64,000 nt of DNA, taken from Helianthus annuus. Its lineage: Eukaryota; Streptophyta; Magnoliopsida; Asterales; Asteraceae. The notes below the pieces were generated by a model. The model was not told where the DNA came from and made no database searches. It was given only the letters and a program-made list of their open reading frames with translations. The position numbers and the translations under genes were made by a program. Numbering within the stretch: position 1 is the first letter of the stretch; the number at the start of each line of letters is the position of its first letter. Where the stretch lies: the NCBI RefSeq assembly GCF_002127325.2, contig NC_035446.2:159942878-160006877 (forward strand). The letters are read 5' to 3'. Positions 34,807-45,420 of this stretch are shown here, in pieces.

Positions 34807-37800
34807 TTACTCTTGCTTGACCTTAATGCCGTTTACCAATAATAAAAAGTCAAATCTTGATTTGTCAAAAGCTTTGGTAAATAAGTCGGCACGTTGGTCA
34901 TCGGTGTGGACCTTAACAACATCGATTAGCCTTTTCTCAAAGCAATCACGTATGAAGTGATATTTGATTTCGATGTGTTTGGTCTTTGAATGCTGCACAG
35001 GATTTCTAGTGATATCTAAAGCAGCAGAATTATCAACGTAAATAGGAGTAGTTAGGAATTCAAAACCGTAGTCCCGCATTTGTTGTTGAATCCAAAGTAC
35101 TTGGGAGCAACAACTTGAGGCAGCAATGTATTCAGCTTCGCATGTTGATGTAGCTACACACGTCTGCTTCTTGCACTGCCATGTGACTAGGCGATTTCCT
35201 AAGAACTGACATCCAGCCGTTGTGGATTTGCCGTCGATTTTGCATCCGCCAAAATCAGAATCACTGAAAGCTACCAATTCAAAGTTATTATCCCTAGGGT
35301 ACCACAGACCAGTGTCAGGGTACGCCTTCAAATAACGAAAAATCCTTTTAACAGCAGCAAGATGTGAGGCCTTCGGGTTAACTTGATATCTAGCAAGCAG
35401 GCACGTTGGGTACATTATGTCTGGCCTTGATGCTGTGAGATACATGAGAGATCCGATCATGGCGCGATAGATAGAAGGGCTAACAGCTTCTCCCTTCAAG
35501 TCTGGAGTAATTCCGTGATTAGTTGGCAATGGGGTACCAATGGGCGTTGCATCAGACATCTGGAACCGGCTCAAGATGTCACCAACATATTTAGTCTGAT
35601 GGATGAATATCCCAGACTCCGTTTGTTGTACTTGTAGGCCCAAGAAGAAGGTCATTTCCCCCATAGCACTCATCTCGAATTTATCCTGCATAATGCGCTC
35701 GAATTCCCTACACAAGACATCATTAGTAGAACCAAAAATAATGTCATCAACGTATACCTGTACTAGAAGAAGATCTCCATCTTGTTCCTTGATGAAAAGA
35801 GTACAGTCGATAAGACCTCTACGAAAACCGTTCTCCAGCAGATAGTGAGATAAGGTTGCATACCAAGCTCGTGGTGCTTGATGAAGACCATAAAGAGCTT
35901 TGTTGAGCAACCAAACCCGATCGGGATGGATAGGATCTTCAAAACCTGGAGGCTGTTCGACGTACACCTCTTCTTCAACCACACCATGTAAAAATGCACT
36001 TTTCACGTCCATCTGATAAACCTTGAATCCTTTGAAGGACGCATAGGCTAGAAAGATTCGAATGGCTTCGAGACGTGCAACAGGTGCATAGACTTCGTTG
36101 TAGTCGATCCCTTCAATCTGACGAAAACCCTGAACGACTAAACGAGCTTTGTTTCGGATAACAACTCCGCGGTCATCCTTTTTGCATTTGAAAACCCAAC
36201 GGGTACCAATCTTCTTGTATCCAGCAGGTTTTTCTACTAATTTCCAGACACCCAGCTTCTGGAATTGTTGCAGTTCTTCCTGCATTGCTTCAACCCAAGC
36301 ATTATCTTTCAAGGCTTCTTTCCACGTTCTTGGTTCTTCTTGTGAGACATAACACGCGAAGGACCAGTCGTTTTGTTGCCCGATTCGGGCATACAAGCCT
36401 GCATTGTTGTTGTTTCGCAACATGTTTCTTGTTTGTACGCCACTTTGCACATTTCCAATGATGTTTTGTTGAGGATGGGTATTATGAATCCTTGTTTCTG
36501 GATTGTCTGGAACTGGAACATTTATACCCAGGTTGTTAAGATTAAGATCAACAACCAATTCAAGACCCGGAATTGACGAAGAGGATGATGCAGTAGTCTC
36601 AGCTGTTCTATGTGTTTCCACTGGAGGAGTACCCTCTGAAGTACCATGAACTGCTGTTGTAGGAGCTTCTTGATCTGCATCTAGAAATTCATCATCCTCT
36701 GAAGATTCGTTCAATTCGTTTGCATCATGAAAATCCTCATTGTTGAGAGTATTATTGTTCACCGAAGAAGATGGTTCTTGATTCACAAGAATTGGACGAA
36801 CCACCGGTGAAACTGTTGCATTGTCACTCTCGAAAAACATCCTAGCCGCAGCATTTTCTTCAGCGGCTTCAACATTGATCGAATTGAAGAAGTCATCGTA
36901 CTCAAACATCCAAGGTTGACCCGGATTTTTGACTGGCAAGGTGTGCCTTTGTACTCTGACCTCAGACCATTCTTCAACCCTTTTAGTCTCTAGATTCCAG
37001 ACTCGTAAGTTAGGGGTGGCATACCCAAGAAAGTATCCATCAATTGCTCTTGCCCCAAACTTTCCATTAGGATCGATGATTGTGCATGGAGCTCCAAACG
37101 GTTCGAGATAAGACAAATCTGGTTTCCGTTTTTGAAGAAGCTCAAAGCAGGTCTTGTTGTGTCTTTTGACTGTAAGGACTCTGTTCAATGTGTAACATGC
37201 AGAGGCCACAGCTTCAGTCCAGAATGGAATGGGTAACTGTGACTCTACCAACATTGTCCTAGCAGTCTCGATCAATGTGCGGTTCTTACGTTCAGCGACA
37301 CCATTCTGTTGAGGAGTATAAGCTGCACTAAACTCATGAAGAATACCTTTTGAAGTGCAGAACTCCATCATGGAATGATTCTTAAATTCAGTACCATTGT
37401 CGCTACGTATCCGCCTAACCTTCAACTTATACAAATTCTCAATCTGAATGATCAAGTTTTTGATAATGCCAAAGGTTTCACTCTTGTGTGCCATGAACGC
37501 AACCCAAGAAAATCTTGAATAATCATCAGTAACCACGAGGCAGTATTGATCACCCCGAATACTCTTGTGCTTGACAGGACCGAACAAATCCATGTGCAAA
37601 CGTTCAAGAGGAACTGCCACTGTGTTGATCTTCTTTGTAGGGTGCTTCTTCTTTGTTTGCTTTCCTTTCTGGCACGAAACACAGATGTCTTGAAGATGGA
37701 AATTTTTGAGTGGAACACCATTCACCAATTCATTTGAAACCAAATGATTCATTTTGCGTAAGTGAATGTGACCCATTCGTCTGTGCCAAGAGATAGTGTC

Positions 37801-38238
37801 TTTTTCTGTGGCTTTGGAAACGAAACAAGTTGCTTGTGCAGACGTAGTAATAGCCTGGCTCATGTCAAGGACGTACAAATCATTTATCCTTGGAGCCGAC
37901 AAGAGAATCCATTCTTTTGGAATTTTGAAGCCGGGTTTCAGCACATAACATCCATTAGCATCAAAGTGTACTGAAAATTTCTTGTCACAAATTTGAGAAA
38001 CACTAAGAAGATTGTGATCAAGTTGTTGCACAAAATTGATCTTGTCAAAGCTGACAATCCCGTTAGATATCATTCCTTCACCCGTTATGTATCCACCTTT
38101 ATCTCCAGCAAAAGCAACATAACCTCCTCTAATAGATTTAACGTCGTAGAGAAGCTTCATGTCGCCTGTCATGTGCCTGGATGCCCCACTATCAACAATC
38201 CAATGACTACTGATAGTTCCTCCTGAAGCACCCTGCAC
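34807..38238 (-). CDS. pol: E1 Pol polyprotein (PR-IN-RT-RNase H)
   Basis: 1143 codons, fully open. Retropepsin motif [13 protein letters not shown] at residues 13-25; integrase zinc finger from HRRMGHIH (about 148) to CVSCQKGK (about 185); integrase core acids in MDLFG (about 216), RSDNGTEF (about 278) and QNGVAERKN (about 314); reverse transcriptase with [10 protein letters not shown] (about 678) and the catalytic YVDDIIFG (about 828); RNase H with FSDSDFGG (about 990), CEAEYIAAS (about 1035) and YVDNSAAL (about 1066). The domain order, integrase before reverse transcriptase, is Ty1/copia. It lies in the same frame as gag, after TAA and TGA codons in an 18-base gap. The first open codons are not an ATG, so expression needs readthrough, splicing or another device. 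Confidence 0.96.
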   Translation of the reverse strand: MQGASGGTISSHWIVDSGASRHMTGDMKLLYDVKSIRGGYVAFAGDKGGYITGEGMISNGIVSFDKINFVQQLDHNLLSVSQICDKKFSVHFDANGCYVLKPGFKIPKEWILLSAPRINDLYVLDMSQAITTSAQATCFVSKATEKDTISWHRRMGHIHLRKMNHLVSNELVNGVPLKNFHLQDICVSCQKGKQTKKKHPTKKINTVAVPLERLHMDLFGPVKHKSIRGDQYCLVVTDDYSRFSWVAFMAHKSETFGIIKNLIIQIENLYKLKVRRIRSDNGTEFKNHSMMEFCTSKGILHEFSAAYTPQQNGVAERKNRTLIETARTMLVESQLPIPFWTEAVASACYTLNRVLTVKRHNKTCFELLQKRKPDLSYLEPFGAPCTIIDPNGKFGARAIDGYFLGYATPNLRVWNLETKRVEEWSEVRVQRHTLPVKNPGQPWMFEYDDFFNSINVEAAEENAAARMFFESDNATVSPVVRPILVNQEPSSSVNNNTLNNEDFHDANELNESSEDDEFLDADQEAPTTAVHGTSEGTPPVETHRTAETTASSSSSIPGLELVVDLNLNNLGINVPVPDNPETRIHNTHPQQNIIGNVQSGVQTRNMLRNNNNAGLYARIGQQNDWSFACYVSQEEPRTWKEALKDNAWVEAMQEELQQFQKLGVWKLVEKPAGYKKIGTRWVFKCKKDDRGVVIRNKARLVVQGFRQIEGIDYNEVYAPVARLEAIRIFLAYASFKGFKVYQMDVKSAFLHGVVEEEVYVEQPPGFEDPIHPDRVWLLNKALYGLHQAPRAWYATLSHYLLENGFRRGLIDCTLFIKEQDGDLLLVQVYVDDIIFGSTNDVLCREFERIMQDKFEMSAMGEMTFFLGLQVQQTESGIFIHQTKYVGDILSRFQMSDATPIGTPLPTNHGITPDLKGEAVSPSIYRAMIGSLMYLTASRPDIMYPTCLLARYQVNPKASHLAAVKRIFRYLKAYPDTGLWYPRDNNFELVAFSDSDFGGCKIDGKSTTAGCQFLGNRLVTWQCKKQTCVATSTCEAEYIAASSCCSQVLWIQQQMRDYGFEFLTTPIYVDNSAALDITRNPVQHSKTKHIEIKYHFIRDCFEKRLIDVVKVHTDDQRADLFTKAFDKSRFDFLLLVNGIKVKQE

Positions 38239-38253
38239 ATGAACTCAAATGAA

Positions 38254-41200
38254 TTAGTTGGAGATGGGGACCCAAGCCATTGTGGTCTTGGGTCTTCCAT
38301 TTTCATCAATGACAATAACTTCTTGTCTTTGATGGTTGGTGAATTGTGATGGTCCCCCTGATTCAACAACCGTTTTTGGTTTCCAAGTCTGTTTGGTTTC
38401 ACTAGTGTTTTTCTTTAAAATTTTAACTTCTTGATGATTTGAAGTTTTAGAATTTTCTGGTTTTACAACAACAGATTGTTTATGAACCACATCGGTTTTA
38501 ATCGCTTTTTCAATTTTCTTGACCTGTTGCCGTTTCTGTTTCTTTTCCCTTTCTTTTACAAGTCGGGGATCTTGTTTTGTGGAAACAGATGGCTTACGGT
38601 CAGTCTTACCACGGGGATCATCAACCTTTCCTTTCTGCTTATGAAGATATGGGCAGTTTCTAATAATGTGCCCAATGGTTCCACACTCAAAACATGATCT
38701 TCGTTCTACAAACCCCGAAGAATCATGTGATCGTCTAGCCGATGATGTTGAACTTTGTGAACCCGAGGTACTAGGCTTTGAACTGCTTGGTTCATTTCTT
38801 TTCTCGACAATTGTTTTCTTGACAAAATCTAAGTTAGATTGATTTTCAAACTTTTCAATTTTGTCTGTTCCCGTCGATTTCACAAAGTTAACATTCTTCT
38901 TCTTCTTTTGATTCGGCTTCTTTTGCACTGGAGCCGGTACTTTACCTTTGGGTTTGGTGTGATTTTGCTGAGTTGGCACTGTTGGCAATTTCTTGTTGCC
39001 AAATTGCTTTCGAACTTCAGCCTTTGGGATTGGAGGACACTGTGTGACTGTAACTTTAGGTCCTGCCTTTCCCAAGAACTTACTTGTCGAATTCTCAAAG
39101 ACTTTGCAGATTAAGGATTGATTAACATTCTTAATGGGAAAATCTTTGTCTGAGTAAATTTTATCATCACCAACTAGAGTGTACAGCAAATTCACACTCT
39201 CCGGCTCTCCTGCAGATGAGGACTCAGTTGCAACAGTCTTAGCGGGTTTGACAGGGGGATCACATAGAATGTGATTCTCAAGAGGTATGTCCTCATTTTT
39301 GACTACCGCATCAGACTTTGCTGGGACAGTATCATCAGATTCATCATCAGACGAATCAGCATCCTCAATCACAACTGGAGGATCTTGATTCTGTTCAGCA
39401 CTCACAAATGTATCTGCTGACACATCTGAATCTGAGGATACTTCCTTTTGGTATCCGAGTCCTGCAGCAAACTCCTTAACATCTAGAGGCACAGTAGGTT
39501 CAAAGAAAACCCTGTCCTCTTCATCAGGCATGGCATCATAATTATGTCTCACTGGTGGTGGACACTTCTTGTAGCCAATGCATGTGACATCTCTCTTTTC
39601 CTTCTGAACGTCAATGATGTGATCTAACACATAGCTAGAACTCAAATAACTGTCTAGCTTGAGTTGGATCGCATCACTTTCGGTTTTCACACAAGCCATC
39701 TCTTTTTGCATACTCTCAAGGCGAGATATATACAAATTAATATCAGTTTGTTTTCTTGAAACCATTTTAGTCAGTTCAGTTTTATCCTTCTTTAATGTTT
39801 CAATTACTGACTTAAATTCTTTTTCATGGTTTTCATAAAACATGTTGGCTTCTGTGCATTTAGAGAGATCCACAGTCAACTTCTGATTGTGGAGAAAGGT
39901 CACATCATATTTTTCTTGCAAAGCGTCATGCTTACTTTGCAAGTCACTCAAATTCTCATTCACAGTAGTATGTTTGTCTTGCAAGTCAAACAAACTAGCT
40001 TGTAAAGCATCATGTTTGCCTTGCAACTCAGACATACTTTTCTCAAGATCAGCACATCTAGCATGCAACCTAGCACATTCATCACAATTAACAGCAGTGG
40101 GTTCGTCGACACATACCTGACTTGATGAACCGTCGACATTAGCCATAAAGGCTGAATGGAGAGAAGACGAAGAGTAAGCAGCTTGATCCACCAGAATAGA
40201 TCTTCTTTGAGTTTCTGCTACAGCTTCCCCCAAGAGTTCATCAATGTCAATATCATCCGAAACATTAGATGTCTCACCCACATGATCATCACCAGAGTTG
40301 GATGATTCTTCATTAACACTCCTGCTGTATCCAGAGGAGTCTTCATCTTCAGACGATTCATCACCACTGGCAGAAGATTCTCCACCATTGGTGTGAACCA
40401 GCTCCTTCACAATCTGAGCAAAACATGCTGTTCCATCAGGAGCATCACCACCCAACTGGATTGACCAGTCACAACCTTCATCCACCTGAACTGCAAGTGC
40501 TCGGTTGGTTTGGTTGTTGACAGGCACCAATGTACGATCATTGTTTCTGTTCTGCTGGTTGCCTTGGTTCCTGAAGGGGTTTTGATTCCCGTGCTGGGCT
40601 GGCTTTGTACATTCCCGTTTAAAGTGGCCCCGTTCACCACAGTTGAAGCACTTAACAGCTTGCTTATCGAACCCATACTTGGTGTCTCGCTTACTTTCCA
40701 AGCTGGTTCTTCCAGTACTTTCCATCCAATCCTTTGCTCTTCTCACAGCACTCGCAAAGGCCCACTTGATGTCCATCAAGTCCATCTCCTCCTTATCAAT
40801 CTGCCTGTAATCTTCTTGTGTCAGATTAATGTTTCCAATCTGACCTTCTATCAACCCACAGTACGCGCTCACTACAGTGTTAAGCAGCTCCATGTGTTCC
40901 TTAGCTACTTCTACACTGATTTTAGAGAAGCTTGACGTGTCGAGCTGTACTGTACTTGACTTTGATTGTTGACCTGCAGCAGATGATGTTCCTCCATAAC
41001 ATGCATATTGAGGTTGTTGAGCAGGAGGAGGATGAGGTGGTTGTATTGGATTTCCATACAGATCTGTGGTTGGAGGCGGCTTTACAGGAACTTGCACTGG
41101 ATTGCCATACATATCCGTGCTTGTGACAAACGCCGTTTGAAGTGGAGCATGTGATCCAGCTTTTGCAGATGAAGTAGTGGAGGTGCCATAATACATCTCT

Positions 41201-42042
41201 GGATTCTGTGGCACTGCAACTCTCTTTGCCTTCAACGTTTCTTCCTGATCCTTGTTCTCCAGAAGCTGCACGAAATCGTTGATATTGGTAGTTCTCAACG
41301 TTCCGTTGTACTTCAAGATTTCCAGGAAGTTGTTCCATTGAGGAGGCAATGCATCGGCAAACTTCTTTACCACCTCTGTTGGAGTCGTTGTGACTTCAAA
41401 GTTGGTCAGCTCAGTAAGTAGGTGATAGAAACGGCTTGTCATATCTCCTAAGGACTCCTTATCCATACATGTGAAGCCATCAAATTCTTTCTTCAGTAGA
41501 TCTCGTCGTAGTTGACGTGTGGCTTCATTACCTACTCCTCTTGTCTTCAAGGCATCCCACAGCTTCTTCGTAGTCTTGAAACTGACGAACTGATGATAAA
41601 TATCCTTGCTCAGTGCTTGAGTAAGAATAGCGTATGCTTTCTTTTCTAAGTCATACGTCTTCTTTTGATCATCAGGAAGATCGGCAAATGTAGCTGTCGA
41701 AGAAGCAGCAACCTCGATAGTTTGATCGAATTCCGTAATGAACCGTAACCACAACTCTGTATTTTGACCAAGAATGTATGTATGGAAACGATCAACCCAT
41801 CCTGGATATTCATGAAGATGCATCAACTTTGGAGGCCTGTTCAAACTTCCGGTTTCACTTTCGCTTAGAAGAAGACTTTGAATACTCGGAGTTTGATTTG
41901 AAACAAACGCCCATTGACCAGCTGGAGTGGCATTTGTTTGTGAGGATGTAGATACCGGAGATTCGGCCCATGATGGAGATTGACTAGTATTCATGTATTT
42001 TCCACTGTCTGGAGCCGGACTTCCCCACCAACTCGGATTCAT
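38254..42042 (-). CDS. gag: E1 Gag, unusually long with two zinc knuckles
   Basis: 1262 residues from ATG 42042. Residues about 70-250 form the copia Gag capsid-like region (UBN2 family; KKLWDALKTRGVGNEATRQL and SLGDMTSRFYHLLTEL). A CCHC knuckle CFNCGERGHFKREC sits at about 465-478. An acidic serine-rich stretch follows, then a long coiled-coil-like region from about 655 to 830 with repeated LQxKHDALQ blocks, then a K/S-rich part with a second knuckle CFECGTIGHIIRNC at about 1115-1128. Copia Gags are usually a few hundred residues; Sirevirus Gags are longer, and this one is longer again. It should coat and package the RNA genome. Ends at TAA 38254-38256. Confidence 0.93.
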   Translation of the reverse strand: MNPSWWGSPAPDSGKYMNTSQSPSWAESPVSTSSQTNATPAGQWAFVSNQTPSIQSLLLSESETGSLNRPPKLMHLHEYPGWVDRFHTYILGQNTELWLRFITEFDQTIEVAASSTATFADLPDDQKKTYDLEKKAYAILTQALSKDIYHQFVSFKTTKKLWDALKTRGVGNEATRQLRRDLLKKEFDGFTCMDKESLGDMTSRFYHLLTELTNFEVTTTPTEVVKKFADALPPQWNNFLEILKYNGTLRTTNINDFVQLLENKDQEETLKAKRVAVPQNPEMYYGTSTTSSAKAGSHAPLQTAFVTSTDMYGNPVQVPVKPPPTTDLYGNPIQPPHPPPAQQPQYACYGGTSSAAGQQSKSSTVQLDTSSFSKISVEVAKEHMELLNTVVSAYCGLIEGQIGNINLTQEDYRQIDKEEMDLMDIKWAFASAVRRAKDWMESTGRTSLESKRDTKYGFDKQAVKCFNCGERGHFKRECTKPAQHGNQNPFRNQGNQQNRNNDRTLVPVNNQTNRALAVQVDEGCDWSIQLGGDAPDGTACFAQIVKELVHTNGGESSASGDESSEDEDSSGYSRSVNEESSNSGDDHVGETSNVSDDIDIDELLGEAVAETQRRSILVDQAAYSSSSLHSAFMANVDGSSSQVCVDEPTAVNCDECARLHARCADLEKSMSELQGKHDALQASLFDLQDKHTTVNENLSDLQSKHDALQEKYDVTFLHNQKLTVDLSKCTEANMFYENHEKEFKSVIETLKKDKTELTKMVSRKQTDINLYISRLESMQKEMACVKTESDAIQLKLDSYLSSSYVLDHIIDVQKEKRDVTCIGYKKCPPPVRHNYDAMPDEEDRVFFEPTVPLDVKEFAAGLGYQKEVSSDSDVSADTFVSAEQNQDPPVVIEDADSSDDESDDTVPAKSDAVVKNEDIPLENHILCDPPVKPAKTVATESSSAGEPESVNLLYTLVGDDKIYSDKDFPIKNVNQSLICKVFENSTSKFLGKAGPKVTVTQCPPIPKAEVRKQFGNKKLPTVPTQQNHTKPKGKVPAPVQKKPNQKKKKNVNFVKSTGTDKIEKFENQSNLDFVKKTIVEKRNEPSSSKPSTSGSQSSTSSARRSHDSSGFVERRSCFECGTIGHIIRNCPYLHKQKGKVDDPRGKTDRKPSVSTKQDPRLVKEREKKQKRQQVKKIEKAIKTDVVHKQSVVVKPENSKTSNHQEVKILKKNTSETKQTWKPKTVVESGGPSQFTNHQRQEVIVIDENGRPKTTMAWVPISN

Positions 42043-42872
42043 GATAGATAAGCAAAATAAATGCTAAGTAAGAATGATCCGAAAGATACACAGCCGAAGG
42101 ATCCTGGTTGAAGGATCTGAAATCACAGAAACTTGTTAGCAATAAACTGACCACAGTCGAAAGATCGATTTATTGTTCGAAGGATCAACAGTATTCGAAA
42201 GATTACTGTTGACTCTCGAACAATGACTTCGAAGGATTCAAGAGCTCGAAGGATTCCTTTTTGAAAGATCCTTATCTTTCGAGTTAACTCTTTATCTTTC
42301 GAATAACAGATCTCGAAAGATTCACCAATACGAAGGATCCTAATCTTTCGGACACTAATCTTTCGAAAAGATTCCTCTGTCGAAGGATATGTTTCAGACT
42401 TCGAAGGATGGGTCGAAGGATATAAATCTTTCGAGCCCTCCTTGATCGAAAGATATCGAAGGATGATCTTTCGATGTCGAAAGATATCTTTCGAGAGCTC
42501 TGACACAATCTGATCTGATGTGAAAGGTTGGTGAAAAGGTGACAGGGGTTGGTGAAGTTGCTTTCGGCAGAAAGGATGTTTCTGCACAACTTTCCACCAA
42601 ACTTTTTGACTTTCAAAAATTATACCCAAAAAGGCAAAACCTTATCCTCAAGTTCAGTCACCGGAAACACACCGGAATACCACCGGAAAACACAAGGTTT
42701 TCTAAAAACCAATTTTTATGTTACCCAACCCAACCTGACCACTCCCGGTTAGTTTAGACACGTTTTTACTCAAAGAAAATGCAAGAAACTTAGTAAAAAC
42801 AGGTGCAAAACCAAGTGTTTCAACACACCAAAACTTGTAAAAACCCGGTTTTAAACAAGGTTAAGAGCCTTA
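42043..42872 (-). promoter_or_regulatory. E1 leader with TCGAARGAT motif array
   Basis: The 5' untranslated leader between primer site and gag. From about 42100 to 42510 it holds some twenty copies of TCGAAAGAT or TCGAAGGAT, in both directions and often paired as palindromes; the same motif fills the middle of the LTR. Short ORFs here are chance frames made by the repeats. Confidence 0.8.
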
Positions 42873-42884
42873 GCTCTGATACCA
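42873..42884 (-). other. E1 primer binding site
   Basis: Minus-strand TGGTATCAGAGC, complementary to the 3' end of plant initiator methionine tRNA, two bases inside the 5' LTR. Confidence 0.92.
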
Positions 42885-42886
42885 CT

Positions 42887-43524
42887 TGTAGGTCCCTGTT
42901 TCGCGGAGGATTACGAACCTAAACCTTGTTATACAAACCTACTAGCGAGTGCGGAATCCAAGCTAGCAAGCAAACCGAGTTAGTAGCAAGTAGAGAAACA
43001 AACACACAAAGATTCACCGATTAACACTAGTCGTATTAATGCAAATGAAGGTTCGGTTACAAGCTCAATGTTTACAGAAGTGTTCTATAAACTCTCTAAG
43101 TGTGTGTGTGAGTTCTGGGCAGAATGCTCTCTAAGCTTCTATCTCTCGGGTGTGTGAAAATGGCAGAACTCACTAACACTCAACACATGCATGGGTATAT
43201 ATACCCAGCTCAGCAGGTCTGCTCGAAGGATTCGACAGATGGTCCGAAGGATCATCTGTCGACCACATGTTACACGAAAGATCAGCATGGACCTCGAAGG
43301 ATCATCCTTCGAGGTCTAATGGTCGAACCATGGTCGAACCATATCTTTCGATCACCTCGAAGGATCAGGTGTATCCTTCGAGGCTATCCTTCGATCAGAA
43401 CATCTTTCAACTGTTGTCCAAGTCAAACCGGAGGATGGTTGACTTGGTCAACTTACAATACAAATCAGGACATCGTTTATATCAGACCGAATACAGACAA
43501 AGTACAGACACAAGTGCACCAACA
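42887..43524 (-). repeat. E1 5' LTR
   Basis: 638 bp; I saw no difference from the 3' LTR. It contains the promoter palindrome and the 13-bp inverted repeat (43290-43316). Confidence 0.95.
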
Positions 43525-43529
43525 TATAT
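43525..43529. repeat. Target site duplication of E1, right
   Basis: TATAT, matching 32259-32263. Confidence 0.9.
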
Positions 43530-45409
43530 ATACATGCATACAAACCTGTGAGCCTCCTTCACCATTATCCGATGCTTTTCCTGTATGCGAACTATCCAGT
43601 ATGAACTCTCTTACTTTGCATAGTGACCTCAGCCACTTTCCTGACTTTGGATGTCTATATTTCTACATGGTGTTTTGTTTTTGGTTACCCTCATAACAGA
43701 CAAGTATAAATAAAAAAAATTTATAGTAGAGAGGATGAATTGTTTACCTTGTCAACTCTATATCTTCCATTTGTTTCTGTACGCTTATATTTCTTAACAG
43801 TCCACCCTTTTAAATTTTTTAGTAGTTCCAGCGGATCTAGAGTACTTTCATCAATTTGTCGGCGTGAAATTAGCTGTTGAATAACCAGTTCTTTTAGAAA
43901 CAAAATGGTAATGGTAACGTACATAAGCAGTATCAAATGCAAAAATATAAATCGCAGATTTGGAGACTCAAAAGCCAGGTTGAAAAAAGGGTTTCTATGA
44001 CAATCCATCTTTATAACTAAACAAAATAAGTCATATTTACCTCCTTGATGTTATTGGATTTATACAATTCCTTAAGGCTGAATTCTATATCATTTTCCTC
44101 CTCCACTTCAGAAACACATCGTTCTCTCTTTCGCGTTGATCCATCTCCCTGCATATGGTTTTGGTTTTTTTTTTTTCTTCTTAGTGTCATAAAAAACATG
44201 ACATAAAGTAGCAACGCCAAATAGGTTAAATTTTCACTCAAGTCTAAAGGTGGAGACTAAAATAGGTTGCAATGCTAAATAGACTACATTTTCACACAAG
44301 TGCTCCATAAATATAATTGCTTTACTAATCAAGGTCATTAACCCAAGTTCTGTCTTGATCATTGTTAAGTTGAGTTATGTCTGAAATGCTTTAGTCCTCA
44401 AAGTTATAACACGCTTAGAATACTATTTACTCCATCCTATAATATATCGCTGATTTGTTGTTGAAATCAATCAACTTGAACTACTATTACTTTTACGTGT
44501 TTTCTATCTTTGAGGAGAACATCTGTTACCTGATTTGTTATTAACAATGATGCAGTAACCCGTAATATTTAAGGATATATTACCTCAGCATCACCAAACT
44601 CTTCTTTTGGCTTCCACGATGATATTGGTTCTGCCATGATAACATTGTTTGTGCATTCTCTCCACTTTTGCGCTTCCTGTACTTGCAACAACATCTACGT
44701 TAATTGTCTATATAAATTGTAGAATTAGGAGAAATATATATATTTAGCATAGCCATGATAGTAAGAACAGGAAGAAATGACAACATAAAGATTGACGATA
44801 GGAGGCTGCAGCAAGCCTTTAATGTGTCCCAAAGTTAGAATTAGGAAAGAATATAGAAGTAAGATCCGCATAGACATAATACTAAGAACGCGAAGTAATG
44901 TAACCGCAATAACCCAACAGTGCACCACGTTGCGTACATAATGAAGTCGAATCCACTTCTTGTAAAAGACATGGGGGAAAATATATAAAATACACAAAAG
45001 GACTTATAAAAAGACATCTGTTATATCACCACATCCTAAAAGCATATAAGGTTCCTTCAAATGACGGTTTCCTCACAAGTTCTTTGGCGCAAATTTGATT
45101 AAACTTTGTAAAACTGCTAAAACCGAATCAAGATAGGTTTTTTATATTTTTATCTAATGTTTTCTCTTTCTCAAGAACCCGGATATGAAAACAAAATTCA
45201 ACAAAAAAATAATAATCCTCTATACCTGCTCGTTGTATAGAACAACTTCCATTCCCGTAGGAATGAATGATTGGTTTTCAAGGCTGTTGCTAACCATTTT
45301 TCTATAGTGCTGATGAATATTAAACGATGACAACAAGAATAGAATGACAAGTGACTATAGAGAGGGATTGTGAGATGCAATTGTGTGTCATATTTTGGTT
45401 GAGGGTGGT

Positions 45410-45420
45410 TTTTATTTATA
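45410..45420 (-). promoter_or_regulatory. Putative TATA box of MBD gene, unit 3B
   Basis: TATAAATAAAA on the minus strand, about 115 bases upstream of ATG 45297. Conserved with units 1 and 2. Confidence 0.5.

Larger units (their letters stand above)
32264..43524 (-). mobile_element. Copia LTR retrotransposon E1, apparently complete
   Basis: An 11,261-bp element with 638-bp LTRs (32264-32901 and 42887-43524) that I read as identical, TG...CA ends and a TATAT target duplication. On the minus strand the order is 5' LTR, initiator-Met primer site, leader, gag, pol (protease, integrase, reverse transcriptase, RNase H), 1.9-kb 3' region with several polypurine tracts, 3' LTR. This order is Ty1/copia; the long gag, long 3' region and repeated polypurine tracts fit the Sirevirus lineage. 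Identical LTRs imply a very recent insertion. No envelope-like ORF is seen. Confidence 0.95.
30974..45297 (-). pseudogene. MBD-domain protein gene, unit 3B copy, split by E1
   Basis: Exons: 45226-45297, 44584-44676, 44041-44148, 43748-43873, 43546-43662, then across E1 31856-32074, then 31686-31712 or the transposase-like exon 30974-31471. Codon 24 is CAG followed by donor GTATAG, and I saw no stop inside any exon, so this frame is intact for about 253 or 410 residues. The MBD (GWTVKKYKRTETNGRYRVDK with YRHPKSGKWLRSLCKVREF) is unchanged. The 11.26-kb E1 lies in the intron after the second MBD exon, in the same orientation as the gene, so a full transcript would need a very long intron removed or would end in the LTR. 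Exon changes against units 1 and 2 are mostly synonymous. Called a pseudogene with reserve; it could still be spliced. Confidence 0.62.

Noticed and set aside
42394..42510. Idea that the TCGAARGAT array is a CRISPR-like array or satellite
   Set aside because: Spacing is irregular, the motif occurs in both directions, and it sits within LTR and leader of a plant retrotransposon.
42123..42629. 168-codon frame in the E1 leader
   Set aside because: Made by the repeated TCGAARGAT motif, which reads open in several frames.
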